Assembly: GCA_007922195.1 (NCBI GenBank)
Contig: ML682121.1
Location: forward strand, 553,921-617,920
DNA: 64,000 nucleotides
Source: Podocnemis expansa
Taxonomy: Eukaryota; Chordata; Testudines; Podocnemididae
Direction of reading: 5' to 3'
The translations under genes were made by a program, and so were the position numbers. Numbering within the stretch: the first letter of the stretch is position 1; every line of letters starts with the position of its first letter. The notes under the pieces were generated by a model. That model was not told the origin of the DNA and made no database searches. It saw only the letters and a program-made list of their open reading frames with translations. Of the stretch, positions 23,401 through 34,554 are shown in pieces.

Positions 23401-26400
23401 GCTACACAGGAAAGGCCCAAAAAAGAAAATAGAACACCACTGGTCACCACATACAACCCTCAAGTCAGACCTCTACAACAGATCATCAAGGACCTCCAGC
23501 CTATTTTAAAAGATGACCCCTCACTCACTCTAGCCTTGGAAAACAGACCTCTCCTCACCTACAGGCAACTCCCGAACCTTTAACAGATACTCGCCAGCAA
23601 CTAGACCTAACAAACATTAAAGCAGCCACATATCCCTGCAACAAACTGTGCTGCCAACTTTGTCCACATATCTGCACAAGAGACATCATCATAGGACTTA
23701 ATCAAGCCAGCTACTCCAAAAGGTCCGTCACCTAATCATCCACTAATGTGGTTTATGCCATCATGTGCCAGAAGTGCCCCCAAGCCTTATACATTGGATA
23801 AACAGGACAGTGTCTACGCAGAAGAATAAATGCACATAAAACTGACATCAGAAATCACAACACAAAACAGTTGCTGAGCACCTCCATCTTCCTAATCACT
23901 CCACTCATCATTTGTTAACAATGGTCATCAAGAAAAGTCAATGGGACATCAAGACTTCAAAAAGAAACAGCCAAAAATCAAACTAATATGCAAATTAGAT
24001 TGTGTGAAAGCAGGGCTGATTCATGACTATGGATTCTTTTCACATAACAGGTAATTTGACTTCACCCTCCCTCTCTATGCTCTTTCCTAGAGTTTGAATG
24101 CTCTGACCTGATCCCATGTCTTACACTCCCCTGTATTTATTTTCATACAATTCTGTAAGTTCTCCCTCTTCAAAGCATCTGACAAAGCAGGATATTCTCC
24201 CACAAAAGCTCATAGAATAAATAAATCGGTTAGTCTTTAAGTGCCACAAGACTCCCCCTTGCTTTTTTTTGCTTTACTAGACTAACACAGCTGCCCCTTT
24301 GGAACTTTGCTGACAAAGAGCATAGAGAGGTGTGGAAGACTCTCCAGCCCAGGAGTCCTTAATTCAACATTGACTGCAGATACACCCCAGCTCAACCCGA
24401 AGTTACTGGGCTTGATGCAGAAGTCACAAGGTGGCATTCTGTAGCCAGGGATATGTACAAGATTGGGATGGTCCCATTGGCTTTAACTGATGAGATTTTT
24501 CCCCTTCCCTTCCCCACTCAAAATCCACAGTGCCTGTATTTCTGGCTATGCAGGGCAAGACCTTGCACCACAGAGTACTGTCCATTTGGGCCTGCTCTCT
24601 GGGAGGAGCCAGTACAGCCTCAGTCTTGCAGCTACACTAGATTGCAGAGGGCTGCATCTTAATGTAAAAAGATACCAAGAAGCCAGGGTCTAAGTCAGGC
24701 ATTGACAAATCTATGTTTCTGGTCACCCTGGCAACCAGTTTTAGTAGCTTGTCACCTAGCTCCACTGCAGAGTGTAATGGAGGACCACCCTCTGGTGACC
24801 AAAAGTAGAAGTGCTGGCACCTAGTTGTGAGCCAGTTTTGTCCATCCCAGTCTAAATCTTGTATGTGAAATCTTAATATTGGGGTTTCAACCAGAACAAG
24901 GCCTTTCACCTAGGTACTTCTCCAGCCCCCTATTATATGGGGTTAAAGGGCTTCATTATTTACAGGTTTTCCCCCTCAACATCCCTGTGAGTTCAGGGTA
25001 GCATTACAAGCTCCATGTTAAAAGAGGACAGGAGAAAGACAAATGCTAAGTAATGCGCTCAAGGTCATAAAGTTGAGCAGCACAAGATCTGAACCTTCAT
25101 CTCTCAAGCCTTCAGCTTGTTCTCTAACCACTCAACCACACTTCCTCTTCTAAAGAATGCCCAAGCAGCTTATCTCCCTTCAGATTAGGGTTACAGGACC
25201 CCATCTGTCATGCCAGTTCTCACCTCTGCTGCAGCTGGCCGGGTGCCAGCAGTTTGCTGCCGTCTGCGCTGGAAGTAGGGCCGGTTCCGCTGGCGTTGGG
25301 GTTCCGGGCGGATGCTGTCTGCTGGGGCTTGTGCCACTTTGGTCTCACCATCACCTCCTTCGGTGGTGGGTTGTGGCGGCGGGCGGGGGCGGAAAGGCCT
25401 GAATCAGGATGGAGGGAAATGGAAGGGGGTTATAAGGAGGCCTCAGGGCCAGAGCCATTACTAAAGAATGCTGTGCCTGGGGTAAGAGGTGCAGAGCATG
25501 CCCTTTAATGGAGCCATCCACACTAACTTGGTTCAGCCAGATGCCCAGAGAACCCTTGCCTAGCACCAGAGATTTCCCTAACACCCCCCGACACCCTACT
25601 TACAGCCCTCTTGAATTTCCCAACACCCCCCCAGTTGTCAGCTAGTAACAATGTTATACCAGTTTAGTGACCACCCCCAATACCCCCCCCCCAATTTCAA
25701 GTCTTGGGCAGACTAATGCCTAGCACCACTACTCCATGCCAGGAATGCTAATCCTGTGGTTGTCATGCTAAGCCTTCTCAACTAGCTAGATGCCAATTCT
25801 ACCTAAGGAGAAAATGCTTGCCCAAAGCTGGGGTTGGAACTCAGGTGTTCTACCTGAAAAGGCCTCATTGAAAATTGATGGAGAACTGGGTTTTGAATAA
25901 ATGAAGATCTAAACAAAAAAAATCCTCAAACAGTTTGTGGGAAGTGACTGCTGAGAAGCCAAAAAAGTTTTCACTTTGTGGTGGAAACCACAATATTTCA
26001 GTTCTGTAATATGACTGCTTTGCCTCAGGGGACTTGTATCTCAAGTGCTCATTTTCCATCATCCAGACTCCTTGGCTGAGCTACATCTCCCAAGAGGCCT
26101 CACTGAGGCAAGCCCAGAATGCATTGTAGGAGATGTAGTCTGACCTGGAGGATAACAAACAGAAGGCACCAAACTACATCTCCCATGATGCACCATGGCC
26201 CTGCAGCTTTGCAAGGCAATGCATCATGAGAGAGAGAGAGTCCCATCAGAGAGCCCAGACCATAGAGATGAATGGGCACATGTGGCAAACAAACTACAAC
26301 TCCCATAACACACCTAGGCACTACCTCAGAATTGAAGTATTTTGGTCCACCCCATCAAAATCACAACTAACCAAAAAATACTCTACTGAAAATGTTGAGA

Positions 26401-29400
26401 TTTGAGCAAATGTTTCAGCTACCTGCAATTTATTCAGTTCACATACTGACCCAGTCGCCCCCAAGGTTTCAGCCACCCATTCTATCCAGAAGGGTACCTA
26501 GAAGGGTTCCCAGTCCGAGGCTGTGTCCACACACAAGTTGTGCCACTAACTACAAGAATGAAGTACAGCCCTCCTAGTCTGGACACAGGTATATTGGTAT
26601 AAAGGTGCTTCAGATGGAAATAGCTATTCAGCAGGGGAATCAAACTCAAATTACCATGCGGACTAGTTTGTTAGCCCAAGGGCCACACTGCTGCAACATT
26701 TTCCTACAATGAGAGTCAAAATATCCATAGCAATAGTGTCATTGCAGGCCACAAGAAAACTTAAGGGGCTGTTAGTTTCAGACCCCTTGTCTTAGATGGG
26801 AGGGGAGGAAGCTGGACTGGTTAACCAGTCATACATGCAAGTGCAACTAAAAGTTATTTCCTAGTAGGAACCCCATAGCACGTTGGCACTAAGTAGAAGC
26901 TACATCAATGTAAAGACTGCCTGAGCCATGTCCTCACTAGGAGTTTGTTTCTGCAGTGAAGACACAGGCCCAGTGCTCCATGTACTAAATGGCTATTGAC
27001 AACCTCTGCTTCCCAGAAGACACCAAGAAAACTCTGGAGCAAAGCATAACCCATTGGCAGCAAGATCCTGCACCAGTGAAACTGGTATCGACACCTCTGT
27101 GGTTAGACCAATGACTGGCCTCACAGCGCTCCTTGGCAGAGGCCAAAGTCAGTAGCTGAGAAACAATAAGTTTGATAAATTAGAGGGTTCTTCCTTTTTC
27201 AGGGTGCCTTTACCTATTCCTCCCCCAAAGGGGGAGATAAACTGACCCAACTCCCATTATGAGGAGAGCAAAATTTAGTGCATCAGAACAAACCTCAGCA
27301 ATGATTGTTCTTGCTTCAACAGCAGCCACATACAGGCTGAGAGATCCAATTTCTGCTGGCCCCAGAGTGCTTGAGATGCTTGCAGATACCCCACTACTAA
27401 TTCCTCTACAGCTCTGACAGGCCAGACATTCCCTGACACCATTTTCCACCTCCTGCATAACTATTCTAAGCCACTGCTGGAGGACAGGCCTTGCTGCTGT
27501 CAGCTGCACATCTGAAGGCAGTAATCAAGTCTTGATCAACTTCCTTAGTAAGCTCACCAGCTAGGACAGCATTGAAGGGGACAGTCATTGGGAAGGCACG
27601 CCATTCGCTAAAGCTGGAAGGACTGCTGAGCGACAGTGCAGAACAAATCCTGTACCAGTATACACCATTTCTGACCTATGCAGCTACAAAAAGTATTCCA
27701 CTGACTGAGCTCTTAATTAAGAGAGGCCTTTTCACTGCTGCACTTCACCCCAGCAAGCATTCCTCTCCTTTATGGTGGTCGCCCAGAAATGGGGGCTTGA
27801 ATTTCCCCATGAGAGCTGAGATTTAGGGTCAGATTTTAACATTTAACCCCCAGTGAAAACTGAGGGTTTAAGTCTCAGCTTTGACCATTGCTACCCTTAA
27901 TTTAGAAGGCGGCAGAGGAACTGCCACAGCAGCGAAGGGGCCAACTCCATAACAAAGCTGTGAAGGACCCATCCATTCATTCAGCACAAAGGCAACACCT
28001 CATCCATGCTCCTGGTCTGCAGGATGTCCTGCTAGCCAGATGAGGTGGACCTCTGCATGTACCTGCGGTATCTGGGCCGGAAGCGAGGGGCTGGGGCTCT
28101 TTCTCCAGCTTCGGCTGATGGTTGCTGCTGTCCCTCAGGCTGGGTGGCATCTCTAGGTTCCGCACCTTCTGTGCCCTGTAGCAAAGAGAACTTTGATCAC
28201 TTGAGGTTGTGATGCTAACTCTCCTCTAAGCGAGGCTGGCCTCTAGGAAAGTAGCTGAACGGTGATAAAAAAAGTCAGGTAAGCGCTGCAGTCTTCCAGG
28301 ACTAAATACCTCACCTACTAGCCCACAATGCCTTGGATCAAGTAGCGGAGACCAGGTCATGGCCCCCTTCCCATGCCCAGGTCTCACCTGTGCCGGCTGG
28401 GCTTGCTGCTGGGCCTGAGGCCGTGGTCCACGCACAAATCTCCGGCGGAAGAAGAATGGTGGGGGGCGCCTGCGACGGGGCGGCTGCTGCACAGCATCTT
28501 CAGCTCTCTGCCCCTCACTGACCGTCTCAGCAGCTCCTTCTGTTCTGATGGCATCCTGTGGCGGTAGCTGCTGGGTCTGCCGGGGTCTGGGGATGAACCT
28601 GCGGAAGCGTCGGCGGTTGGGGGCATAGCGGCTGCCTTTCACCGGCACGCCACCTGGGCCAGTGACGTTGGCTGCCTCGGCACCCTGCAACAGACGCATG
28701 AAGTCCCTGAGCATGGGGAAGAGATGCCCTAGGATTTTGCCAGCGAGGCCTTCCTGTGCTCCACCTCACCTTCTCTCCTTCCACAACATCAAACTCCACA
28801 GTCTCCCCATCGCCAACGCTGCGCAGGAACTTCCGGGGATTGTTCCTCTTAATTGCGGTCTGGAGGTGGCAGAGAGAAAAAGCATGGGAGGGGGGAATTT
28901 GAAGTTATGCCCTATCATCCCCCAAGACTGCTAATAGAAGGGAGGGAGAACAACTCAGCTTACTACCAAGGGGAGAGTGTTGGGCCTTTCCATCCTCCCA
29001 GATCAGGCCAGCTGTTGCTTGCCACAGGATGCTAGAAGCCTGTCAAGTCCCTCCAAAACTGAGGGGCCCAACCACCCACCTGGAAACCAAGGACACTAGT
29101 TTCCTTCCACCCCACCCCCACGCTCCCTAAACACTCATGCCCTCTGATCAGAGCAGCAAAACCCTGTTATCACCACAAGCAATGTGCAGATTCTGCTTCT
29201 CTAGGAAGATTCCCAGGAACAGAATTAGAGCCTGCTCAGCCAAGGACAGGGGGAAGACCCTATGGGTGTCTGGCAGGCCAGATGCCAGCTGGCAGGGCTG
29301 TCCCTGATGAGGTGTTGGACCTGTGGTGAACTGAGACCCTGGCAGCATCCTCCCACCTTACACCACTGCCACCTCCTGCCCAGTACCTGCTCCCAGCTGA

Positions 29401-32400
29401 TCCTGGCACAAAGCACATAGCCTGGTGTGATCAGTCACCCTGACTTAACCTCCACTAGGGACACCGCTGCCACCGGTCACTGAGCCGGACAAGAATCACG
29501 TACTGAAACTGACCCCGGCCTTACCTGGTGCACAAAGACATCCTCCTTGGTGTCATTCCTGCAGGGAGAGAGAGCTCTGAGTGACTGCATCTTGGTCTCT
29601 GGCACAGTGATGTGGCTCACACACACAAACCACCAGATAATGCTCTAGCTAATCCTGCCTCATTTAGTGCTACCACATCCAGCCCCCTGCCTTCAGATTT
29701 TAGCCACCATACTTGTCCCCGTCTGCCACACCCCCTCCAAGTGCCTGCCTTGAGCATTTTAGAGCAGGGAGACACATTATGGGGGAGTTTACAGAGCTAG
29801 ACAGCATCCACTGATACCTCAAGCGTTCCCAGTGATACCCAAAAGTCCTGCATCTCTGGTGGCAAGACAGACCACTCCGGGGGAGTCGTCAGCTTAGTGT
29901 TGAAGACAACCAGTATAGACATCTGCCATGTGATGGGTGCACCAAAAGTCAATTTCCAGAGGGACAGCCGTGTTAGTCTAAGTCCAACAAAAAACCCCAC
30001 AAACAAACCAAGGAGTCGTGCAGCACTTTAAGACTAACAGATTTAAGTGCCACACAACTCCTTGGTTTTTTTGCACCAAAAGTCTCACTCTTAGGCCTGG
30101 TCTAGACCTAAAGCTTAGGTTGATCCAGCTATGTCGCTCAGGGCAGTGAAAAGTTTCACTGTAATAAGGTTGACCTAACCTCTGGGCGAGATGTAGTTAG
30201 GGAGACAGAATTCTTCTGTCAACCTAGCTACCATCTCCTGGAAAGGTGTGTCACCTACACTGACAGAGAAACACGTACCATCAACATAGGAAGCATCTAT
30301 GCCCCAGCTCACAGATTTTAACATTGTGCCAGAGATGTAGATTTTGGGAGATTCATGGGCACACCTTTGCAGTTTGAGCATGCTGAAGATCATCTTCCAT
30401 CAGTTACAGCCCCTAGTGGCCCTCTTAGAGTTTCACTAAAGTTGCATTCCTCAGGAGGTCACAACTCCTGTAAATTTGAAGTGGCTCCCCAGGCTGAGCC
30501 TGGCAGATCCTAGGAGCTCCCACTGTTCAGAGCTCCCAAACATCCAACATTACATATAGCAATGCAAGATCTACAGCAGTGCTGTTACAATTTGCCTGAG
30601 GGCTTAAACATCACAGCCCACCTATCATACACCGAGGTGCACCAGTTTCTGGGGGAGGCAAGGGAAGGAGCAAGCACGAGAAGCACAGTTCAGTGTGAAA
30701 CTGAAAGCCCACACCCAAGCTTGGGATCAGGTGAACACTACTAGAGGAGCTAGCCTCAGGCAATTTGCCAAAGTTGGGGGGGGTAGTTGGAGATCAGAGA
30801 CACTCTGCTCTCTGTCTTTTAGGGGAGAATGTGCCACAAGCTGCAGCAGGATAGGATCATTTCAGATCAAGGGTCAAAGCAAGGACTTTCATGTCATTAA
30901 ACACCCATTCTTCAAAGGCAAAACTGCCCCATAGTACTTCCATGCAGTACTAACAGTCTTTTCTGAAGCTGAATGATAACCATCATCACACCGCTATTTT
31001 TAAACACTGCTCTCAGTATTTGTTGTTACAGGACCACCCCTTACACCTGATTCTGGCTCCAAAGTCCCATTAAGAGCAGCAACGTGGCTTCCAAGCTATT
31101 TCCAAGCAGCTCTATAAACAAAGCAAAAGAGAGAAACCATTTCTTCCTTTGCTAGCTAAAAGCTTGTGTGGATTGAAGAGCTTTTTTGCCCTGTGGAAAG
31201 CAGTAAAGATATTTAAGCTAGCCCTTAAAAGCTTTGGGAGCATCAAGTCTCATCTTTGCCAGACCTCTCTGTGGAGGACTCCCTCAGGCTCCAAACTCTG
31301 TCAGATAGCCCACCACCTTTACCCCTGAAGATTTCCCTTCAAGATAACTTGTTTAAGCAGAGTGCAAACCCTATTGCTTCAGTCTTCACTGACATCAGAA
31401 AAGCTGATTCAGTTTTTATTAACTCTCTACTCAGATTATGCCATGAAAACCAAACAAAAACCCTGGAGTTCTAGTGCAAGGCAGTTTTTAAAAATAAATA
31501 AATAAATAAATCTTTTGAGTTCTCATGTTATCCAGTTCAAATCAAGTTGAAGCACTGACCAATTTAAAAGAAATAACAAGGAGTCATGTGGCACTTAAAG
31601 ATTAAGAGATTTTTCACATGAGCTTTCGTGGGAGAAAATCCTACTTCATCAGATGCTTCGAAGATAGGTGAACCATTCTGTAAGTTCACCTATCTTCAAA
31701 GCATCTGACGAAGTGGGATTTTCTCCCACGAAAGCGCATGAGAAAAATAAATCAATTTAAAAGGCAGCACTAGACATGGAAGTTTATTAACCCAGCAGAT
31801 AGGCTTTTTGTGATCAACTCGCTTTGCTTTGACAGTCACCCCCTGGCCTTCCTCTGTGTGACCCACCAGTTTAACAGAAGAGGGTATTCCCCTCTCTTCC
31901 CCAACAGTAGTTAGAGAGGCCATATGGCCACTGGTTGGTTGAAACCATGTCTGTTTCAGTTTTAGCTTCATCATTCTGGCATGGGGTAATTTAAGAGAGC
32001 CAGACCTCAGTGCCAAATAATTATTGCTCCTTGACAGGATTTGTGATTTGTGTGTCAGATCCTAGAAGATCAGGTTTGGAAAGGACCTCGGAAGGTCATC
32101 TAGTCCAAACCTGTTCAAAAAGGATCATCTTCAACTAAATCACCCCAGTCAGGGCTTTGTCAAGCCATACCTGAAAAACCTCTTAAGGACAGGTTTCCCC
32201 CACCTCCACAGGTAACCCATTCCACTGCTTCACCATCCTCCCAGGGAAAGTCGCCCCCGTCCCCCCGCAATATTCCTAGACTGCAACTTGAGACCACTGG
32301 TCCTAATTCCATCATCTGCTACCACTGAGAACAGCCTAGCTCCATGCACCCTGGAAGGGGATTCCAGGGAGGAGCTAGGCAGATGTTTACTATGAGGGAA

Positions 32401-34176
32401 AGTAGCTCTTACTGGCCTCATCTTGGCACAGGCTTCGCACAGATTCTGGGCACAACTTGCAGGGTGGGGCAGAGGTAGGGATGTTTCCCAGGGAGGGTTG
32501 GGCAGGCAGGCAATTGCCACGATCACAATTAGTCTTCGCTCCTAAGTCACTTGTTTTTCCCCTTTCGTAAGTGGGGAGGAAAGTATCAAGAGTCCAGAGA
32601 AAGGAAACCCGTCTCTAGTTACCCAAAGACCCACGCGATCCTGGCAGCAGGGGTCCTACAAGAGGGCTCCTTCAGGAATTACTGATCTCAAAGCTTTGAG
32701 CTCCAACACTGGAGCACCTCCAAGGGCTACCAAATTAGGACTCCAAGTCTAGAGGTAAGATATTCCGACATCACTGAAGTTTACCTCCAAGCCGCTCCTC
32801 AGACGTCTAAGTTCTGCTGTTTGCTTGTTACCAGAGACAGTTATAACTGCCTCAGCTCTGCTTGAGAAAGCCTCATCCCCAACACAGGCTCTTCAGGAAG
32901 GATACATTGACTGCAACCCACTGAGTCTTCTCCCCACCAGCTTCCAGGCTCCCGTGTGGGAGCCGCCAGCTTCAGCCCTGACGAGTGCTATGTTTAAGCA
33001 GGGGGTGGAGAGCTCACCTGTTAATAAATCCATAGCCGTTGCGGACATTGAACCATTTAACTGTGCCCAGCACCTGAGTTGCTGCAGGTTGTTTCCCAGG
33101 GAAGAAAGTTGAGATGTTACAGATCAGCCACCAGCCCTCCTTAGGCTGGGCTGTGGGTGAGGTAGGCAAGGAAGCACCCCTATATAAGCCCTAAAAAGCT
33201 AACAGGCTCCAGTCCCAAACCAAATACCCCACAGCACTCTCCCCCAACCAGGGCCAGCCTTCTTAACATATACCCCATACCCTCCTCCCCTTCACATCTG
33301 ATCCCACCCGATGACCCACCAGGCTTACAGAGCACACTTACAGGGCCAGCAATCAGCTCACAGCCCACTTATCCCATTTCCACCCCACCCCCAGGTGCCA
33401 ACCCCCTTTCCTAACACCAGAGGCTGGTCTTTCTCCCACAAGCCACTCCATTTCCCAAAAGGAGGCTGTTTCCCCTTCCACACGGGGGAAAGAATCATGC
33501 CTCCCCCCTTGCCAGCCAATCCCCCACACGCAGAACCGCCCCACCTAACCACCCCCATTTTCACCCAGACCCCCTGGGACACCCTCTGGCTCCACTCAGG
33601 AGCCCCACAGATCCCTCGACAATGTCAGTTCTCAGGCCCCAGGCCCCCCATCACCCCAGTCTCAACCACCACATCCCCCCCACCCCACCTCTGTTTGGCC
33701 ACNNNNNNNNNNNNNNNNNNNNNNNNNNNNNNNNNNNNNNNNNNNNNNNNNNNNNNNNNNNNNNNNNNNNNNNNNNNNNNNNNNNNNNNNNNNNNNNNNN
33801 NNGCCCCCCCCCCCGCCTGGAGCCCAGCAGCTGCCACCCCTGGGGACAGGTGGCTCCACCCCTCTCTGAATAACCACAGCAGCCCAGTCCTGGCCCCGCC
33901 CACTGAGTCACTGTTGGCCCCGCCCACGCTCCTGGCCCCGCCCACTGCCTCAGAACGCGCTGCCCAACGGCCCCGCCCCCGCCAACAGCCGCTAGGGGCG
34001 CCCTGGCCCCGCCCCTCCTCCTCACCCAGGACGCGCTTGGCCGCCTGCTGCCCGCGGGCAGGGGCCGGAGCTGCCGTGGGCGCCGGGGCGGCCCCGCCCG
34101 GGCCGGGCTTGGCGGGTTCCCCCGCGGGGCTCTCCCCGGCCCCGGCCCCGGCCCCGCTCGCCGCCTCGCTCAGCAT
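20460..34176 (-). CDS. YBX2: YBX2: germ-cell Y-box RNA-binding protein (contrin/MSY2), 9 coding exons
   Basis: Y-box protein that binds and stores mRNA, in mammals mainly in germ cells. Coding exons in transcript order: 34176-34026, 33081-33018, 29558-29525, 28859-28770, 28684-28388, 28175-28063, 25398-25224, 22210-22031, 20498-20460. The phases close to give 380 aa (human 364). An Ala/Pro/Gly-rich N-terminus (1-50) precedes the cold-shock domain from about residue 54, with RNP1 GYGFINR and RNP2 [15 protein letters not shown] after the domain distinguishes YBX2 from YBX1. Arg-rich islands such as [16 protein letters not shown] and [11 protein letters not shown] alternate with acidic/Gln-rich stretches. 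The start MLSEAASG is chosen because upstream in-frame sequence is promoter. The last exon is inferred from a strong acceptor and adds [12 protein letters not shown]; this end differs from human and is the least certain part. A 100-N gap lies in intron 1. Confidence 0.93.
21079..21120. mobile_element. Terminal fragment of hairpin-family repeat
   Basis: TTTCCAAAGGGATAGCCGTG and TTAGTCTAGTCCAGTAAAAG match the outer end of the family. The rest of the element is absent. Confidence 0.6.
21422..21614. mobile_element. hAT miniature element with 8-bp target duplication
   Basis: The ends are CAGGGGTCTCAAAC and GTTTGAGACCCCTG, a perfect 14-base inverted repeat. Flanks are CCCTACAG (21414-21421) and CCCTAGAG (21615-21622), matching at 7 of 8 bases, the 8-bp duplication expected of hAT transposons. 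The 193-base interior is non-coding. It lies in YBX2 intron 8. Confidence 0.85.
23460..23960 (+). pseudogene. Penelope-like retroelement remnant with GIY-YIG nuclease domain
   Basis: Reading the plus strand from 23745 gives [18 protein letters not shown], then an in-frame stop at 23799-23801, then [20 protein letters not shown]. This is the GIY-YIG endonuclease layout (VY..., LYIG-x-TG, Arg-rich helix, H-x-x-DI-x-NHN) found at the C-terminus of Penelope-like elements. A Cys-pair segment (CCQLCPHIC) precedes it. The frame is broken and no reverse transcriptase domain survives. It sits in YBX2 intron 7, and hairpin-family tail sequence follows about 220 bases downstream. Confidence 0.7.
24176..24306. 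mobile_element. Hairpin-family half element downstream of the Penelope-like remnant
   Basis: It contains CAAAGCATCTGACAAAGCAG, TTCTCCCACAAAAGCTCATA, AATAAATAAATCGGTTAGTC and ACTAGACTAACACAGCTGCC. It corresponds to the right arm of the family and lies in the same orientation and just 3' of the GIY-YIG remnant. Confidence 0.75.
24696..24849 (-). mobile_element. hAT-like miniature element, family A copy 3, with target duplication
   Basis: Inverted copy of the elements at 15226 and 15701, with GGTCACCCTGGCAACCAG and AGTGCTGGCACCTAG inside. Flanks GTCTAAGT (24688-24695) and GTCTAAAT (24850-24857) agree at 7 of 8 bases, supporting hAT transposition. Confidence 0.7.
25000..25150 (-). mobile_element. 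MIR-like ancient SINE
   Basis: GCTAAGTAATGCGCTCAAGG, TCATAAAGTTGAGCAGCACA, AGATCTGAACC and TTCTCTAACCACTCAACCAC line up in order with the reverse complement of the MIR consensus (TTAAGTAACTTGCCCAAGG, GAACCC, TTAACCACT). It is highly diverged, as expected of an amniote-wide relic. Confidence 0.6.
26100..26322. promoter_or_regulatory. Three ZNF143-like (ACTACANCTCCC) motifs in YBX2 intron 6
   Basis: AATGCATTGTAGGAGATGTAGT (inverse) near 26118-26139, AACTACATCTCCCATGATGC near 26172 and AACTACAACTCCCATAACAC near 26291 all resemble ACTACAATTCCCAGCATGC, the ZNF143/SBS motif. The spacing is about 50 to 120 bases. It may be a repeat remnant rather than a regulatory element. Confidence 0.4.
26632..26789. 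mobile_element. Degenerate hAT-like miniature element
   Basis: Starts CAGGGGAATCAAACTCAA and ends GTTTCAGACCCCTTG, an imperfect inverted repeat related to the element at 21422. No convincing target duplication is visible. Confidence 0.45.
29948..30078. mobile_element. Hairpin-family repeat, internally deleted
   Basis: Left arm AGAGGGACAGCCGTGTTAGT, CCAAGGAGTCGTGCAGCACT, TTAAGACTAACAGATTTAAG is followed directly by an inverted block GTGCCACACAACTCCTTGG. The CACGAAAGC core is missing. Confidence 0.7.
30085..30305. repeat. Palindromic interspersed repeat
   Basis: GGCCTGGTCTAGACCTAAAG and AGGTTGATCCAGCTATGTCG, later GGTTGACCTAACC and TTCTTCTGTCAACCTAGCTA, form internal inverse blocks of a type common in turtle and crocodilian genomes. 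Probably a DNA-transposon miniature; class not settled. Confidence 0.45.
31575..31755. mobile_element. Hairpin-family repeat, near-palindromic copy
   Basis: TTCGTGGGAGAAAATCCTAC and GATTTTCTCCCACGAAAGCG are near-perfect inverses flanking a centre with CGAAGATAGGTGAAC and GTTCACCTATCTTC. The outer ends are partly lost. Confidence 0.75.
32050..32345 (-). mobile_element. CR1 LINE 3' fragment
   Basis: AGGTTTGGAAAGGACCTCGG, AAGGTCATCTAGTCCAAACC and ACAGGTAACCCATTCCACTG match the reverse complement of bird/reptile CR1 3' ends closely. It is a 5'-truncated copy in YBX2 intron 2. Confidence 0.85.
33703..33802. other. Assembly gap of 100 N
   Basis: Exactly 100 undetermined bases, the usual placeholder for a gap of unknown length. 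It lies in YBX2 intron 1, next to C-rich sequence. Frames running through it are not interpretable. Confidence 0.99.
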
Positions 34177-34199
34177 CCCCGCTCCGCCGCTGCCGCTGC

Positions 34200-34400
34200 C
34201 TCGCGCCGCCGGCCCCACCCTCCGCGCGTCGCCCAATCGGCAACCGCCCCGCGCGCGCGCCGCCCAATCAGTAGCCGCCCGGCCGTCGCGCGCCGCCAGC
34301 CCGGCTTTTATACCCGCGCGCCGCTCCCCGTCGCCCAGCTCCGGTTGGCCGCCCGCGGGCCGCCCCCCCGCGCTCCCATTGGCCCGCGGCTGCCTCCCGG
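34200..34400 (-). promoter_or_regulatory. YBX2: YBX2 promoter: TATA and CCAAT boxes in a CpG island
   Basis: On the minus strand TATAAAAG (34312-34305) lies about 130 bases before the YBX2 start codon. GGCCAATGGG with a CCAAT box (about 34376-34385) lies some 65 bases further upstream. Inverted CCAAT copies occur near 34234 and 34264. The surroundings, 33,950 to 34,540, are CpG-dense. Box identities are read directly; use as the start site is inferred. Confidence 0.55.
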
Positions 34401-34554
34401 CCGTTGCGGGCGCCGCCCTGCGCTCGCGCCCGGGGCATCCCCACGTGGGCGGGGCGGGTCTCTGAGGTGCGAAGCGGGGCGCGCGCTGGCGGCGGGGATT
34501 GGCGGAGGGGCTGTCTGCCTGGCGTAGCCTTGCGAGCCCGCTGGTGGCGCACTT

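Noticed and set aside
33311..34465. 384-aa plus-strand frame across the YBX2 promoter
   Set aside because: It runs through the N gap, is proline/arginine-rich CpG-island translation, and overlaps YBX2 exon 1 in antisense. No homology recognised.
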